DNA from: Bordetella parapertussis
GTDB lineage: Bacteria; Pseudomonadota; Gammaproteobacteria; Burkholderiales; SG8-41
Reading direction: 5' to 3'
NCBI GenBank assembly: GCA_945885345.1
Contig: CAMCYP010000018.1
Coordinates: forward strand, 1-64,000
DNA length: 64,000 nucleotides
In this document: piece by piece, positions 9,695-17,372 of the stretch
Layout of the letters: the number at the start of each line of letters is the position of its first letter
How positions within the stretch are numbered: the first letter of the stretch is position 1
Translations under genes and position numbers: made by a program
The notes under the pieces: generated by a model
Told to the model about the DNA's origin: nothing
Database searches by the model: none
Seen by the model: the letters and a program-made list of their open reading frames with translations, nothing else

Positions 9695-10575
9695 CGCAGC
9701 AGCCTGGTACCGAACCACAGATCGGCGGCAATCCCGACGAAAATCACGCAGCCCACCCAGTTGTTGTTGAGGAATGCCTTGAAGCAGCCTTCGCGCGTGC
9801 GCCCGCGGATGAGCCGGTACTGGTACAGCACCAGTGCCACCGCCACCGCCAGCCCGGCAAAATAAAACACATCACGCATCTGCCACCAGCCGATCCACGC
9901 CATCAGTCCCAGGAACAGCACCTGCGCCGTCATCACCCCGGCGACATCGTAGCGCCCGAACAGGATGGCGGAAGACTTCACCCCGACTTTCACGTCGTCC
10001 TCGCGATCAACCATCGCATACGCGGTGTCGTAGGCAACCGCCCAGAACACGTTCGCGACCAGCAGCAGCCACGCGACCCGCGGCAGTGCATGCCACAGCT
10101 CGGCATAGGCCATCGGGATACCAAACCCGAACGCAATGCCCAGCCAGACCTGCGGCAAGGGAAACACCCGCTTCACATAGGGATAGATGATGGCAATTGC
10201 CGCAGCAACGAATGCGAGCCTGATGGTCAGCGGGCTGAGGAGCAACACCAGGCCGAACGCCAGCAGCATCAATACCGCGGCAAGCACCAGCGCTTCGGCA
10301 GGCCGGATGATGCCGGCAGCCAGCGGCCGGTCCCTGGTGCGTTCAACATGAGGGTCGAAATTGCGGTCGGCGTAATCATTGACCACGCAACCGGCGCAAC
10401 GCATCAGCACCGTGCCGGTGAAAAATATCAGCAACACATCCGGCGGCGGCAAACCGCCGGCGGCGAACCACAAACCCCACAGCGTCGGCCACAACAACAG
10501 CAAAATGCCGATGGGCTTGTCGAGCCGCATCAGCTTTTCGTAGGCCGTCAGTCGCTGCTTTATTGTGAGTGTCAC
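9691..10575 (-). CDS. ubiA: 4-hydroxybenzoate polyprenyltransferase UbiA
   Basis: UbiA attaches the polyprenyl tail to 4-hydroxybenzoate in the inner membrane. The GTG start at 10575 is chosen because it forms GTGA with the ubiC stop; the resulting 294-residue protein begins [21 protein letters not shown] as expected. The two Asp-rich motifs that bind magnesium pyrophosphate are visible: NDYADRNFD (residues 66-74) and DREDDVKVG near residue 190. Eight or nine membrane helices are evident. It sits between ubiC and ubiD with 4-base overlaps on both sides. Confidence 0.96.
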   Translation of the reverse strand: MTLTIKQRLTAYEKLMRLDKPIGILLLLWPTLWGLWFAAGGLPPPDVLLIFFTGTVLMRCAGCVVNDYADRNFDPHVERTRDRPLAAGIIRPAEALVLAAVLMLLAFGLVLLLSPLTIRLAFVAAAIAIIYPYVKRVFPLPQVWLGIAFGFGIPMAYAELWHALPRVAWLLLVANVFWAVAYDTAYAMVDREDDVKVGVKSSAILFGRYDVAGVMTAQVLFLGLMAWIGWWQMRDVFYFAGLAVAVALVLYQYRLIRGRTREGCFKAFLNNNWVGCVIFVGIAADLWFGTRLLR

Positions 10576-11105
10576 AAGTCGTGTATTGCCGGCAAAAAGA
10601 CTTCGCTGACCAGTATAGGGGATTTGCCCGCAGCGAATATCGATCGCCGCGCCCACAATGGCGGTGGCATTTTTTTCAGTTGCGCCGCAGCACCACGATA
10701 CAGCGGATGATTACGCGATAGTTTTTTCTGCCGCAGCGGAAACCGCGCAATCCGCGGATCGGCAAACAAGGCCGCCCCCAGCGGCCGGTTTCCCAGCCCG
10801 GCAATGCCGCGCCAGGCCCCGCGCAAACCACCGGCGGCAAACACCGTGTGCGCAAACACCAGCGGCGTGGCTCCGCGCAGCAACAACACCTCACGCACCA
10901 TCACGCGTTTGGCCGGTGCAGCAAACAAAAAAGCTTCATCGCGATTAACCCGGCGCAGGCCCTGGAATAACACCTTCACCTTGATAGCACCGGCATGCCG
11001 CTCCAAGCGCGCGGTCAAAGAACCGGGATCGGTGAGCCAGCGGTGCAATGCGCCGGCAGCGATTGGTGCGGAACACCAGGAAGAATCTCGGGGAATGGAT
11101 TTCAC
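10572..11105 (-). CDS. ubiC: Chorismate lyase UbiC
   Basis: UbiC releases pyruvate from chorismate to give 4-hydroxybenzoate, the first step of this ubiquinone operon. Family features are the MVREVLLL strand, the G-A-WRGIAGLGNRPLG segment, LWARRS and the C-terminal VSEVFLPA. The start is uncertain: GTG at 11105 (VKSIPRDSSWC) gives a usual length of 177 residues; the frame stays open to a TTG at 11201 inside a palindromic repeat, which would add 32 residues that do not look like UbiC. No good ribosome site is visible at any candidate. Confidence 0.88.
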   Translation of the reverse strand: MKSIPRDSSWCSAPIAAGALHRWLTDPGSLTARLERHAGAIKVKVLFQGLRRVNRDEAFLFAAPAKRVMVREVLLLRGATPLVFAHTVFAAGGLRGAWRGIAGLGNRPLGAALFADPRIARFPLRQKKLSRNHPLYRGAAAQLKKMPPPLWARRSIFAAGKSPILVSEVFLPAIHDL

Positions 11106-11178
11106 GATAAACAGGGTTTTGAGTTGCGGAATTATCGCATCAAGCACTGAAAGTTCGCCGGGGGTAGCCCGGCGGCTA

Positions 11179-11221
11179 GTCACTTTCTCTTGCTTCACCA
11201 AGAGAAAGTGACCAAAGAGAA
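11179..11221. repeat. Palindromic interspersed repeat, left part (interrupted by IS)
   Basis: GTCACTTTCTCTTG, a 6-base loop, then CAAGAGAAAGTGAC forms a 14-bp perfect palindrome (11179-11212), followed by CAAAGAGAA. From memory, this kind of sequence recurs near gene ends in Burkholderiales and Xanthomonadales genomes. The IS element at 11222-13321 is inserted immediately after it, and the repeat resumes at 13322. Confidence 0.75.
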
Positions 11222-11344
11222 GGCGTTATTATACTTCCCATACCCACGTTTTGCGGCGGGTGGGGCGTGAGTAGAGTAACCGATAATATTGAGGCCCTGG
11301 TTTGCGGCCTCCCGGCTCGCGAGCGGCTTACGAGAAAAATACTT

Positions 11345-12112
11345 ATGTTGACCGCGTTTATAGACGATAGCGGAACCGATGGAAGCGGGCCGTTTTGCGT
11401 GCTTGCGGGATACCTGTCAGACGTGGAGCAGTGGAAGTTATTTTCAGATTCTTGGGATATAGAGCTACGTACAGAACCGAAAATAAGTCACTTCAAAATG
11501 GCCCAAGCACACAGCAAGCGCGGACCTTTTTGGGGGTGGGATAACGAGGCCCGCGAAAACAAAGTCGCAAAACTAGCGAAAATCGTAAATCAACACGCGA
11601 TTGGAGGAATCGCCTCCATTGTGAGCAACAAGGCTTATCGAGAAGAGGCCAAGGGGTGCTTACCCGACACTATTGATCATCCGTACTGGCTCTGCTTTGA
11701 GCAAATCGTCATGGAAGCAATTCGTGTGTATGGGCACGAACTTAATGGCGGGAAAATAAATTTTGTATTCGACAGCCAAGGGGAAGGATACGAGCGGCGC
11801 GGCGGACTAGTACACGCAGGATGGCGGGAAGTGCTTACACGCACACCATACGAGCACCTGCTAGGCAGCATTACATTCGCCAGCGATCTCGACGTGCTTC
11901 CGCTACAGGCGGCTGATTTGCTGGCTTGGCATATTCGACGGCGCGGAGATCGTGCCATTCAAAAATCACCGGAAAATCGCCCCGCAGATGAATTATTGGG
12001 GGAAATTCCAATTCGTGTTTTTGATTGGAAGCCCAGTGACATCAGAGGCTATGTTGAGTGGTATCAACAGATGCACCCGAATAGCCCCATCAATAGACCC
12101 GACCTACATTAA
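11345..12112 (+). CDS. DUF3800 protein, IS passenger
   Basis: This 255-residue protein begins MLTAFIDDSGTDGSG, with the acidic FIDDSG motif that opens DUF3800 proteins, and later shows INFVFDSQGEG (about residue 140) and LPLQAADLLAWHI (about 184-196), the usual C-terminal motif. The spacing of acidic residues fits the RNase H-like nuclease fold proposed for the family; activity is unproven. A GTG at 11267 would add 26 residues of poor quality. It lies inside the IS1595 ends, convergent with the 55-residue gene (4-base stop overlap). It is cargo and not needed for transposition as known for the family. Confidence 0.88.
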   Translation: MLTAFIDDSGTDGSGPFCVLAGYLSDVEQWKLFSDSWDIELRTEPKISHFKMAQAHSKRGPFWGWDNEARENKVAKLAKIVNQHAIGGIASIVSNKAYREEAKGCLPDTIDHPYWLCFEQIVMEAIRVYGHELNGGKINFVFDSQGEGYERRGGLVHAGWREVLTRTPYEHLLGSITFASDLDVLPLQAADLLAWHIRRRGDRAIQKSPENRPADELLGEIPIRVFDWKPSDIRGYVEWYQQMHPNSPINRPDLH

Positions 12113-12276
12113 CCGCGAGATTTCTTGTGGCTGGATTTATTTTTTTTAGGAATTATTGCACTCATGGCACGTTGAAATGATTTATTACTTTCCTCAATTC
12201 CAAGCGCCTTGGCAGTCTCAACAAATCGTTGAGACTGCCTCTTGTCATCTGATTCAGGCTTTGGCTTTTTTGCCAT
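12109..12276 (-). CDS. Small basic protein (55 residues) behind the IS1595 transposase
   Basis: The minus strand from the ATG at 12276 encodes MAKKPKPESDDKRQSQRFVE and ends KKNKSSHKKSRG before TAA. An AGGAG lies 8 bases ahead of the ATG. It starts 29 bases after the transposase stop and is likely co-transcribed with it. It has highly charged ends and a central amphipathic segment (RFVETAKALGIEES). Short proteins of this look often follow IS1595-type transposases; the role is unknown. It is shorter than usual ORF cut-offs and is easily missed. Confidence 0.75.
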   Translation of the reverse strand: MAKKPKPESDDKRQSQRFVETAKALGIEESNKSFQRAMSAIIPKKNKSSHKKSRG

Positions 12277-12305
12277 TGCGTTTTCTCCTGCGCCAAGGTT
12301 CCTCG

Positions 12306-13256
12306 TTAACTAAACGTCGTATAGGTAAGGCGCTTACCTTTCACACCGAGCAACAATTTTTCGGCGCGCTCGATATCACTAACACCATTGGCGGCGCGAT
12401 TGTTGTAACGGAAATCAAACTCGGACAGGTAGCGGTTCAGGTGGTTATGCCCGCAATGTTGATAAACACCTTTCATGCCGCGCTTGAAAATCGAAAAGAA
12501 ACCTTCGATGGTGTTGGTGTGCACGGTCTTATCGGTGTAAGAAACATACTCGCCGATGCCGTGACGCACGATGCCATGCCTATCGAAATAGCGTTTCAGT
12601 CCGTTGTAACGGTTGTTGTATTGCGCGGCTTCGTCGGTCATCACGCGGGCCTTGGGCGAGATGTTCGCTTGCAAAATCGGCAGCAGGGTCGCCAGTTTCA
12701 GGTTATCCACGACCACGCTTTTAGCGCGGCCAGTGGTGCGGTCAACCAGAGACAGCACCTTGTTCTTATGCTCGTATCCACGGCCCTTCTTGACGCCTTT
12801 CGGCTTCTTGGTGAAGTCGTGACCGATGAAGGTTTCATCAATCTCAACGTCCCCGCCGTCACTACCAAATCCAGCCAAGCCCCCGTCCTTCATGGCTTCA
12901 CGGATGCGGTGCGACAGGAACCAAGCCGATTTGAGGGTGATGCCAAGGGTGCGGTGCAACTGGTTACTGCTGATGCCCTTCTTGCTGGACGCAATGAGGA
13001 AGATCGCTTGGAGCCAGAGGCGCAGCGGAATATGGCTGGACTCAAAAATGGTGCCCATCTTCACGGAAAACGGCTTGCGGCAGTCGTAGCACTTATACAG
13101 GCCAATGCGGGTCGATTTGCCGCCCATCAGCTTGTTACGCTCCACGCCGCCGCAGTGCGGGCATACCGGGCCATGCGGCCAGATGCGCGACTCTACGAAC
13201 TCGTAAGCGGCTTCTTCGTTATGAAAGTGCGGGGCGGAAAGGATGGATTCGCTCAT
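12306..13256 (-). CDS. IS1595-family transposase
   Basis: This 316-residue protein has an N-terminal zinc ribbon (C32, C35, C56, C59) for end binding, then the ISXO2/IS1595 catalytic core with D140 (VEIDETFIG), D208 (VMTDEAA) and the TNTIEGFFSIFKRG segment with N248, E251 and K258. The gene is uninterrupted. An AGGAG site lies 6 bases before the ATG. The length and motif order are normal for the family, so the enzyme is probably active. Confidence 0.95.
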   Translation of the reverse strand: MSESILSAPHFHNEEAAYEFVESRIWPHGPVCPHCGGVERNKLMGGKSTRIGLYKCYDCRKPFSVKMGTIFESSHIPLRLWLQAIFLIASSKKGISSNQLHRTLGITLKSAWFLSHRIREAMKDGGLAGFGSDGGDVEIDETFIGHDFTKKPKGVKKGRGYEHKNKVLSLVDRTTGRAKSVVVDNLKLATLLPILQANISPKARVMTDEAAQYNNRYNGLKRYFDRHGIVRHGIGEYVSYTDKTVHTNTIEGFFSIFKRGMKGVYQHCGHNHLNRYLSEFDFRYNNRAANGVSDIERAEKLLLGVKGKRLTYTTFS

Positions 13257-13321
13257 GACTGGCTCCTGAATGTGAGACCAGTATGAGCGGTAAAAGTGGG
13301 TATGTCAAGTATAACGTCGCC

Positions 13322-13575
13322 AAAGAGAAGGGGCGCCGCGGCTGCGTTCAACAATCGTGGGCCGGAGCGCCGGCGTCTGCTCCCGCAAACGGGCCTGCGG
13401 CTAACGAGTCGCAGCCGCCCCCAAGCTCACCGCCCTTCGGGTTCCCTGCGCTGCTCGCCAAGTCAGGCGGCTGCGGAACTCGCCCTTGCCTTCGGCAATG
13501 GCTCAGACAGTCCTCGCCGACTTCCCCTGACTTGGCTGTGCTGCTCGGCGGCTCACATGGGGGTTATGTCGTGGC
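13322..13575. repeat. Interspersed repeat, right part (beyond the IS)
   Basis: After the target duplication AAAGAGAA the sequence continues GGGGCGCCGCGGCTGCG and runs about 250 bases, with alternating GC-rich dyads (GGCGGCTGCGGAACTCGCCC, GCTCGGCGGCTCACATGGGG) and no gene of its own. Removing the IS joins it directly to the palindrome at 11179-11221. Small open frames here (for example 13283-13843 plus strand) have no family resemblance and run into recG antisense. The whole is best read as one dispersed non-coding repeat. Confidence 0.55.
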
Positions 13576-13599
13576 TGGCGAGGTTTCCATCAAAAACTT

Positions 13600-15684
13600 C
13601 TACACCTTCAAATACTCATTCCTCCCACCCAACCACCTCGCCAAATGCGCCTTCGCCGCCTCCGGCTCATCCCGCAACAACTTCTCCGCCGCATCCCGCG
13701 CCGCATCCAGCAAATCCAGATCCAGGGCCAGATCCGCAAACCGCAACATCGGCACCCCGCTCTGCCGCGCGCCCAGCAATTCGCCGGGCCCGCGCAGATT
13801 CAAATCGTGCCGCGCAATCTCGAAACCATCGGTATGTTCATAAATCACTTTCAACCGTTCCTTCGCGTTGGGCGACAGCTTGCCCTGGTAGAGCAGCACA
13901 CAGGTGCTCTCTGCCGCACCACGCCCGACGCGGCCACGCAGCTGGTGCATCTGTGACAGGCCCATGCGTTCGGCGTGTTCAATCACCATCAGCGAGGCGT
14001 TGGGCACATCGACGCCGACTTCGATTACCGTGGTGGCGACCAGCAGTTGCACTTCGCCATTCTTGAACGCGCTCATCACCTGCTGCTTTTCCGTGGACTT
14101 CAGCCGGCCGTGCACCAGGCCGACGCGCAATTCGGGGAAGGTCTGCTGCAGGTGAGCATGGGTATCCAGTGCGGTCTGCAATTGCAGTGTTTCCGATTCT
14201 TCGATCAACGGACACACCCAGTACGCCTGGCGGCCATCCATGCAGGCGTCGCGCACGCGCTGGATCACTTCATCGCGCCGCTCTTCCGCCACCAGCTTGG
14301 TCACCACCGGCGTACGCCCGGGCGGCAGTTCATCGATCACCGATACATCAAGGTCGGCGTAATAACTCATTGCCAGCGTGCGCGGAATCGGTGTCGCACT
14401 CATCATCAGCTGGTGCGGCTGCGCGCCCTTGTTTGATTGCGTGCCCTTCATGCGCAGCGCCAGACGCTGATGCACGCCGAAACGATGCTGTTCGTCGATC
14501 ACCGCCAGACCGAGGTTCTTGAACACTACTTCGTCTTCAAACAGGGCGTGGGTACCGACGACAATTTGTGCCTTACCCTGCGCAACATCCATAACCATTT
14601 GTTTTTTATCACTTTTCTTGATGCCGCCGGAAATCCACGCAATATTGATATTCAACGGCGTCAGCCACTCGGAGAATTTGCGGTAATGCTGCTCAGCAAG
14701 AATTTCCGTCGGCGCCATCACCGCCGCCTGATAACCGTTCTCCACACACTGCAGTGCCGCCAGCGCAGCCACCACGGTTTTGCCGCTACCGACGTCGCCC
14801 TGCAGCAAGCGCTGCATGGGATGCGACTGCCCGATGTCCTCGCGGATCTGCGCCAGCACCGTGTTCTGTGCTCGGGTCAGCTGGAACGGCAGGCGCTGCA
14901 ACAGTGCGTTGACCAGTTTGCCGCGTGCCTTCAGCACCGGTGCGCCGGCGGCGCGGCGGCGCCGGTAATGCACACGCATCGACAATTGCTGCGCCAGCAG
15001 TTCATCGAATTTCATGCGCCGCCAGGCCGGATGCACGCGGCCCTGCAATGCCGCCTGGGCAATATCCGGCGGCGGATTGTGCAGCAGGCGCACGGCGGCT
15101 TCGAACGGCGGCAAACCCAGAGCTTCAGTCAATGATGGCGGCAGCGTTTCTGCCAGCGACTCGGTATCCAGTGCCCGTGCAATCAAACGCCGCAAAGCGT
15201 CCTGGCCGAGGCCCGCGGTGGTGGGATAGATGGGTGTCAGCGCCTGTGCCACCGGTACATCGGCGCGCACCACGCGATAACGCGGATGAACCATTTCGGC
15301 ACCGAAATGCCCGAGGCGCACGTTGCCGAACACGCGTACCACATTGCCCGGGGCCAGTGTTTTCACCTGACTGCCGTAAAAATTCAGAAAACGCAGGGTC
15401 AGCTCTTCTCCGCTGCCATCATTGATGCGACATACCAGTTGCCGTTTCGGACGGTACTTGATGTCGCAGTCGGTGACCGTGCCCTGCACCAGCATTTCTT
15501 CGCCGGGCAACACATCGGCAATCGGACAAATGCGGGTTTCATCGTCATAGCGCAGCGGCAGATGCAGCACCAGGTCGAAGCGGCGCGCGATACCGAGTTT
15601 TGCCAGCCGTCCCAGCGTGCCGGCGCTGAGTCCGGACAGCGAGGGATGAGGTGCGGCAACCGCAGCCGCGCGCGCGCGCGCCAT
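13600..15684 (-). CDS. recG: ATP-dependent DNA helicase RecG
   Basis: RecG remodels stalled replication forks and Holliday junctions. The 694-residue protein has the wedge OB domain (about residues 60-160), Walker A GDVGSGKTVVAALA, the DEQH box (VIDEQHRFG), the SAT motif MSATPIPRTLA, and motif VI near RGRVGRGAAES. The C-terminus is GGRNEYLKV. The ATG at 15684 opens MARARAAAVAA over a CG-dinucleotide run at 15667-15681. It follows ridA by 14 bases and is probably transcribed with it. Confidence 0.97.
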   Translation of the reverse strand: MARARAAAVAAPHPSLSGLSAGTLGRLAKLGIARRFDLVLHLPLRYDDETRICPIADVLPGEEMLVQGTVTDCDIKYRPKRQLVCRINDGSGEELTLRFLNFYGSQVKTLAPGNVVRVFGNVRLGHFGAEMVHPRYRVVRADVPVAQALTPIYPTTAGLGQDALRRLIARALDTESLAETLPPSLTEALGLPPFEAAVRLLHNPPPDIAQAALQGRVHPAWRRMKFDELLAQQLSMRVHYRRRRAAGAPVLKARGKLVNALLQRLPFQLTRAQNTVLAQIREDIGQSHPMQRLLQGDVGSGKTVVAALAALQCVENGYQAAVMAPTEILAEQHYRKFSEWLTPLNINIAWISGGIKKSDKKQMVMDVAQGKAQIVVGTHALFEDEVVFKNLGLAVIDEQHRFGVHQRLALRMKGTQSNKGAQPHQLMMSATPIPRTLAMSYYADLDVSVIDELPPGRTPVVTKLVAEERRDEVIQRVRDACMDGRQAYWVCPLIEESETLQLQTALDTHAHLQQTFPELRVGLVHGRLKSTEKQQVMSAFKNGEVQLLVATTVIEVGVDVPNASLMVIEHAERMGLSQMHQLRGRVGRGAAESTCVLLYQGKLSPNAKERLKVIYEHTDGFEIARHDLNLRGPGELLGARQSGVPMLRFADLALDLDLLDAARDAAEKLLRDEPEAAKAHLARWLGGRNEYLKV

Positions 15685-15698
15685 GGCGTGGCCGGGCG

Positions 15699-16088
15699 TC
15701 AGCGCGACAGCGGGCAGTGCATGACCGCGTCGACCTCGACCAGCGCGTTGCGCGGCAGGCTGGCGACACCGACTGCGGCGCGCGCCGGATAAGGCTCGTG
15801 AAAGTAGGTCGCCATGATTTCATTGACCTTCGCAAAATGGCCGAGGTCGGTCAGGTAGACATTGACCTTGACGAAATCATCGACCGTGCCACCGCCGGCG
15901 GCCGCCACCGCCTGCAGGTTTTTGAACACGCGATGAATCTGTGCGTCGATGCCCTCGGTCATTTGCATGGTCGCGGGATCGAGGCCGATCTGCCCGGCGA
16001 GATAAACCGTATCGCCGCAGCGCACCGCCTGCGAATAAGTGCCGATGGCCTGAGGCGCTGATGCCGTGTGTATGGGGGTCTTGCTCAT
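15699..16088 (-). CDS. ridA: RidA family reactive-intermediate deaminase
   Basis: RidA proteins hydrolyse reactive enamines and imines released by PLP enzymes, such as 2-aminoacrylate. The protein has the normal length of 129 residues, the N-terminal [12 protein letters not shown], the middle [18 protein letters not shown] and the catalytic [21 protein letters not shown] with its Arg and Glu. It acts in the cytosol as a trimer in known members. It is the first gene of a probable ridA-recG unit. Confidence 0.94.
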   Translation of the reverse strand: MSKTPIHTASAPQAIGTYSQAVRCGDTVYLAGQIGLDPATMQMTEGIDAQIHRVFKNLQAVAAAGGGTVDDFVKVNVYLTDLGHFAKVNEIMATYFHEPYPARAAVGVASLPRNALVEVDAVMHCPLSR

Positions 16089-16220
16089 GACGGGCTCCGC
16101 ATGGATTCATTGGACAGACAGGTGAACGCGATTAATGAGAACGTGACTCGGAACGTAATCATGACGTTCACCCGAACGAAACACAACGCATCGTGCAGCG
16201 CGCCTGACTCTTCCTTTGTA
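16089..16220. promoter_or_regulatory. Upstream region of ridA with dyad CGTTC-ACCC-GAACG
   Basis: This 132-base gap lies between the stop of the acyl-CoA dehydrogenase gene and the ridA start. It holds a perfect short dyad at 16165-16178 and two AACGT-centred direct repeats just before it (about 16139-16158). Such clusters resemble operators, but neither a regulator nor a clear -35/-10 pair could be identified. Confidence 0.3.
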
Positions 16221-17372
16221 TCAGGACGGCAGGTTGAGCACGTACTTGGCGAGGATGTTGCGCTGGATTTCGTTGGAGCCCCCGTAGATCGTGCCCGGCC
16301 GCGAGTTGTAGAAGGGAGACAGCACGTCGATACGCGCATCGCCCATGGCCACTTCGCCGTCGATCGCGCCATAATCGCCGGCCGCCTCAATCAACAGTTC
16401 GGACAGGCGCTGATAGGTTTCCATCGACCACACCTTCAGCATCGATACGTCCTGCCCCAGCGCTTCGCCGCGGCGCGCGCGTTCGACATAACGCTGGTAG
16501 AGCGAACCGAGGTCGGCCAGATCGAGTTTCAGCTGCGTCAGCCGCTCGCTGAACGCGGCATCGGCCAGCAATCCGCGTGCCTGCGCCAGCGCTTCGAGTT
16601 TTTCCAGCGCCTGCAGCGGCCGCCGCGGGCTGCCGATGTTGAGGCGCTCGAAACCGAGCAGGCCCTTGGCAATGGTCCAGCCCTTGTGCAGTTCGCCGAC
16701 CAGATTTTTCTTCGGCGTGCGCACATTGTCGAAAAACACCTGGCAGAACTCTTCATGGCCGGCGATGTTGCGGATGGTACGCAAGGTGATGCCCGGGGTT
16801 TTCATGTCGACCAGCAGGAAACTGATGCCTTCCTGCTTTTTCTTCGCCGCCTTGTCGGTGCGCGCCAGCACATAGATGTGCGTCGCGTCGTGGGCCATTG
16901 AGGTCCAGATTTTGCTGCCGTTGATGACGTAATCATCACCGTCCGCCACCGCCTCGGTGCGCAGGCTGGCCAGATCCGAACCGGCATTGGGTTCGGAATA
17001 GCCCTGGCACCAGATCGCGTCACCGGCGATGATTTTCGGCAAAAAGAATGCGCGCTGTGCGTCGTTGCCAAACCGGATCAGCGTCGGGCCGACCATGGTG
17101 ATGCCCTGATCCGGCATGCGGCCGACGCCGGCGCGTTCGGTCTCCTCGAAATAAATCAGCAGTTTCGTCGGCGACAGACCCATGCCGCCGTGTTCGCGCG
17201 GCCAGTTCGGCGCAAGCCAGCCCTTTTTCGACAGTTTCAGGTACCAGTCACGGCATTCATGCCAGCGCATGCGCCGCGGCAGGAATTTGAATTCGTCAGG
17301 AAATTCCGTCTCGAAAAAAGCCCGCAATTCGACACGGAACGCCTCGTCATCCATTGCATTCCAGTCGCTCAT
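16221..17372 (-). CDS. Acyl-CoA dehydrogenase family protein, subunit 1
   Basis: A 383-residue flavoprotein of the acyl-CoA dehydrogenase fold. Visible are the N-terminal helical domain, the substrate/FAD segment QGYSEPNAGSDLASL, GSKIWTSMAHDA, and the C-terminal FYNSRPGTIYGGSNEIQRNILA. At the position where medium-chain enzymes carry the catalytic Glu (YEGT) this protein has YGGS. It overlaps the next upstream subunit by four bases (ATGA). Such adjacent pairs in actinobacteria and proteobacteria form heteromeric dehydrogenases for steroid or branched side chains; that is inference here and the substrate is unknown. Confidence 0.9.
   Translation of the reverse strand: MSDWNAMDDEAFRVELRAFFETEFPDEFKFLPRRMRWHECRDWYLKLSKKGWLAPNWPREHGGMGLSPTKLLIYFEETERAGVGRMPDQGITMVGPTLIRFGNDAQRAFFLPKIIAGDAIWCQGYSEPNAGSDLASLRTEAVADGDDYVINGSKIWTSMAHDATHIYVLARTDKAAKKKQEGISFLLVDMKTPGITLRTIRNIAGHEEFCQVFFDNVRTPKKNLVGELHKGWTIAKGLLGFERLNIGSPRRPLQALEKLEALAQARGLLADAAFSERLTQLKLDLADLGSLYQRYVERARRGEALGQDVSMLKVWSMETYQRLSELLIEAAGDYGAIDGEVAMGDARIDVLSPFYNSRPGTIYGGSNEIQRNILAKYVLNLPS

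Larger units (their letters stand above)
11222..13321. mobile_element. Complete IS1595-family insertion sequence with DUF3800 passenger
   Basis: The 2,100-bp element is bounded by related inverted ends. Left: GGCGTTA then TTATACTT, two bases, CATACCCAC. Right (reverse complement): GGCGACG then TTATACTT, two bases, CATACCCAC. The sequence AAAGAGAA stands directly on both sides (11214-11221 and 13322-13329), an 8-bp target duplication as expected for IS1595. Inside are a plus-strand DUF3800 gene, a minus-strand 55-residue gene and the minus-strand transposase. All parts look intact, so the insertion may be recent. The internal DNA looks less GC-rich than the host DNA around it. Confidence 0.92.

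Noticed and set aside
12156-13286. 376-residue plus-strand open frame over the transposase
   Set aside because: It runs antisense to the IS1595 transposase and the 55-residue gene, both of which have motifs or ribosome sites.
11229-13314. IS ends placed at the TTATACTT boxes
   Set aside because: No target duplication fits these ends. Moving out to GGCG on both sides yields the exact 8-bp duplication AAAGAGAA, so 11222-13321 is preferred.
13283-14066. Open frames of 186 and 256 residues in the repeat right of the IS
   Set aside because: Low-complexity translations of a dispersed repeat that run antisense into recG; no start signals.
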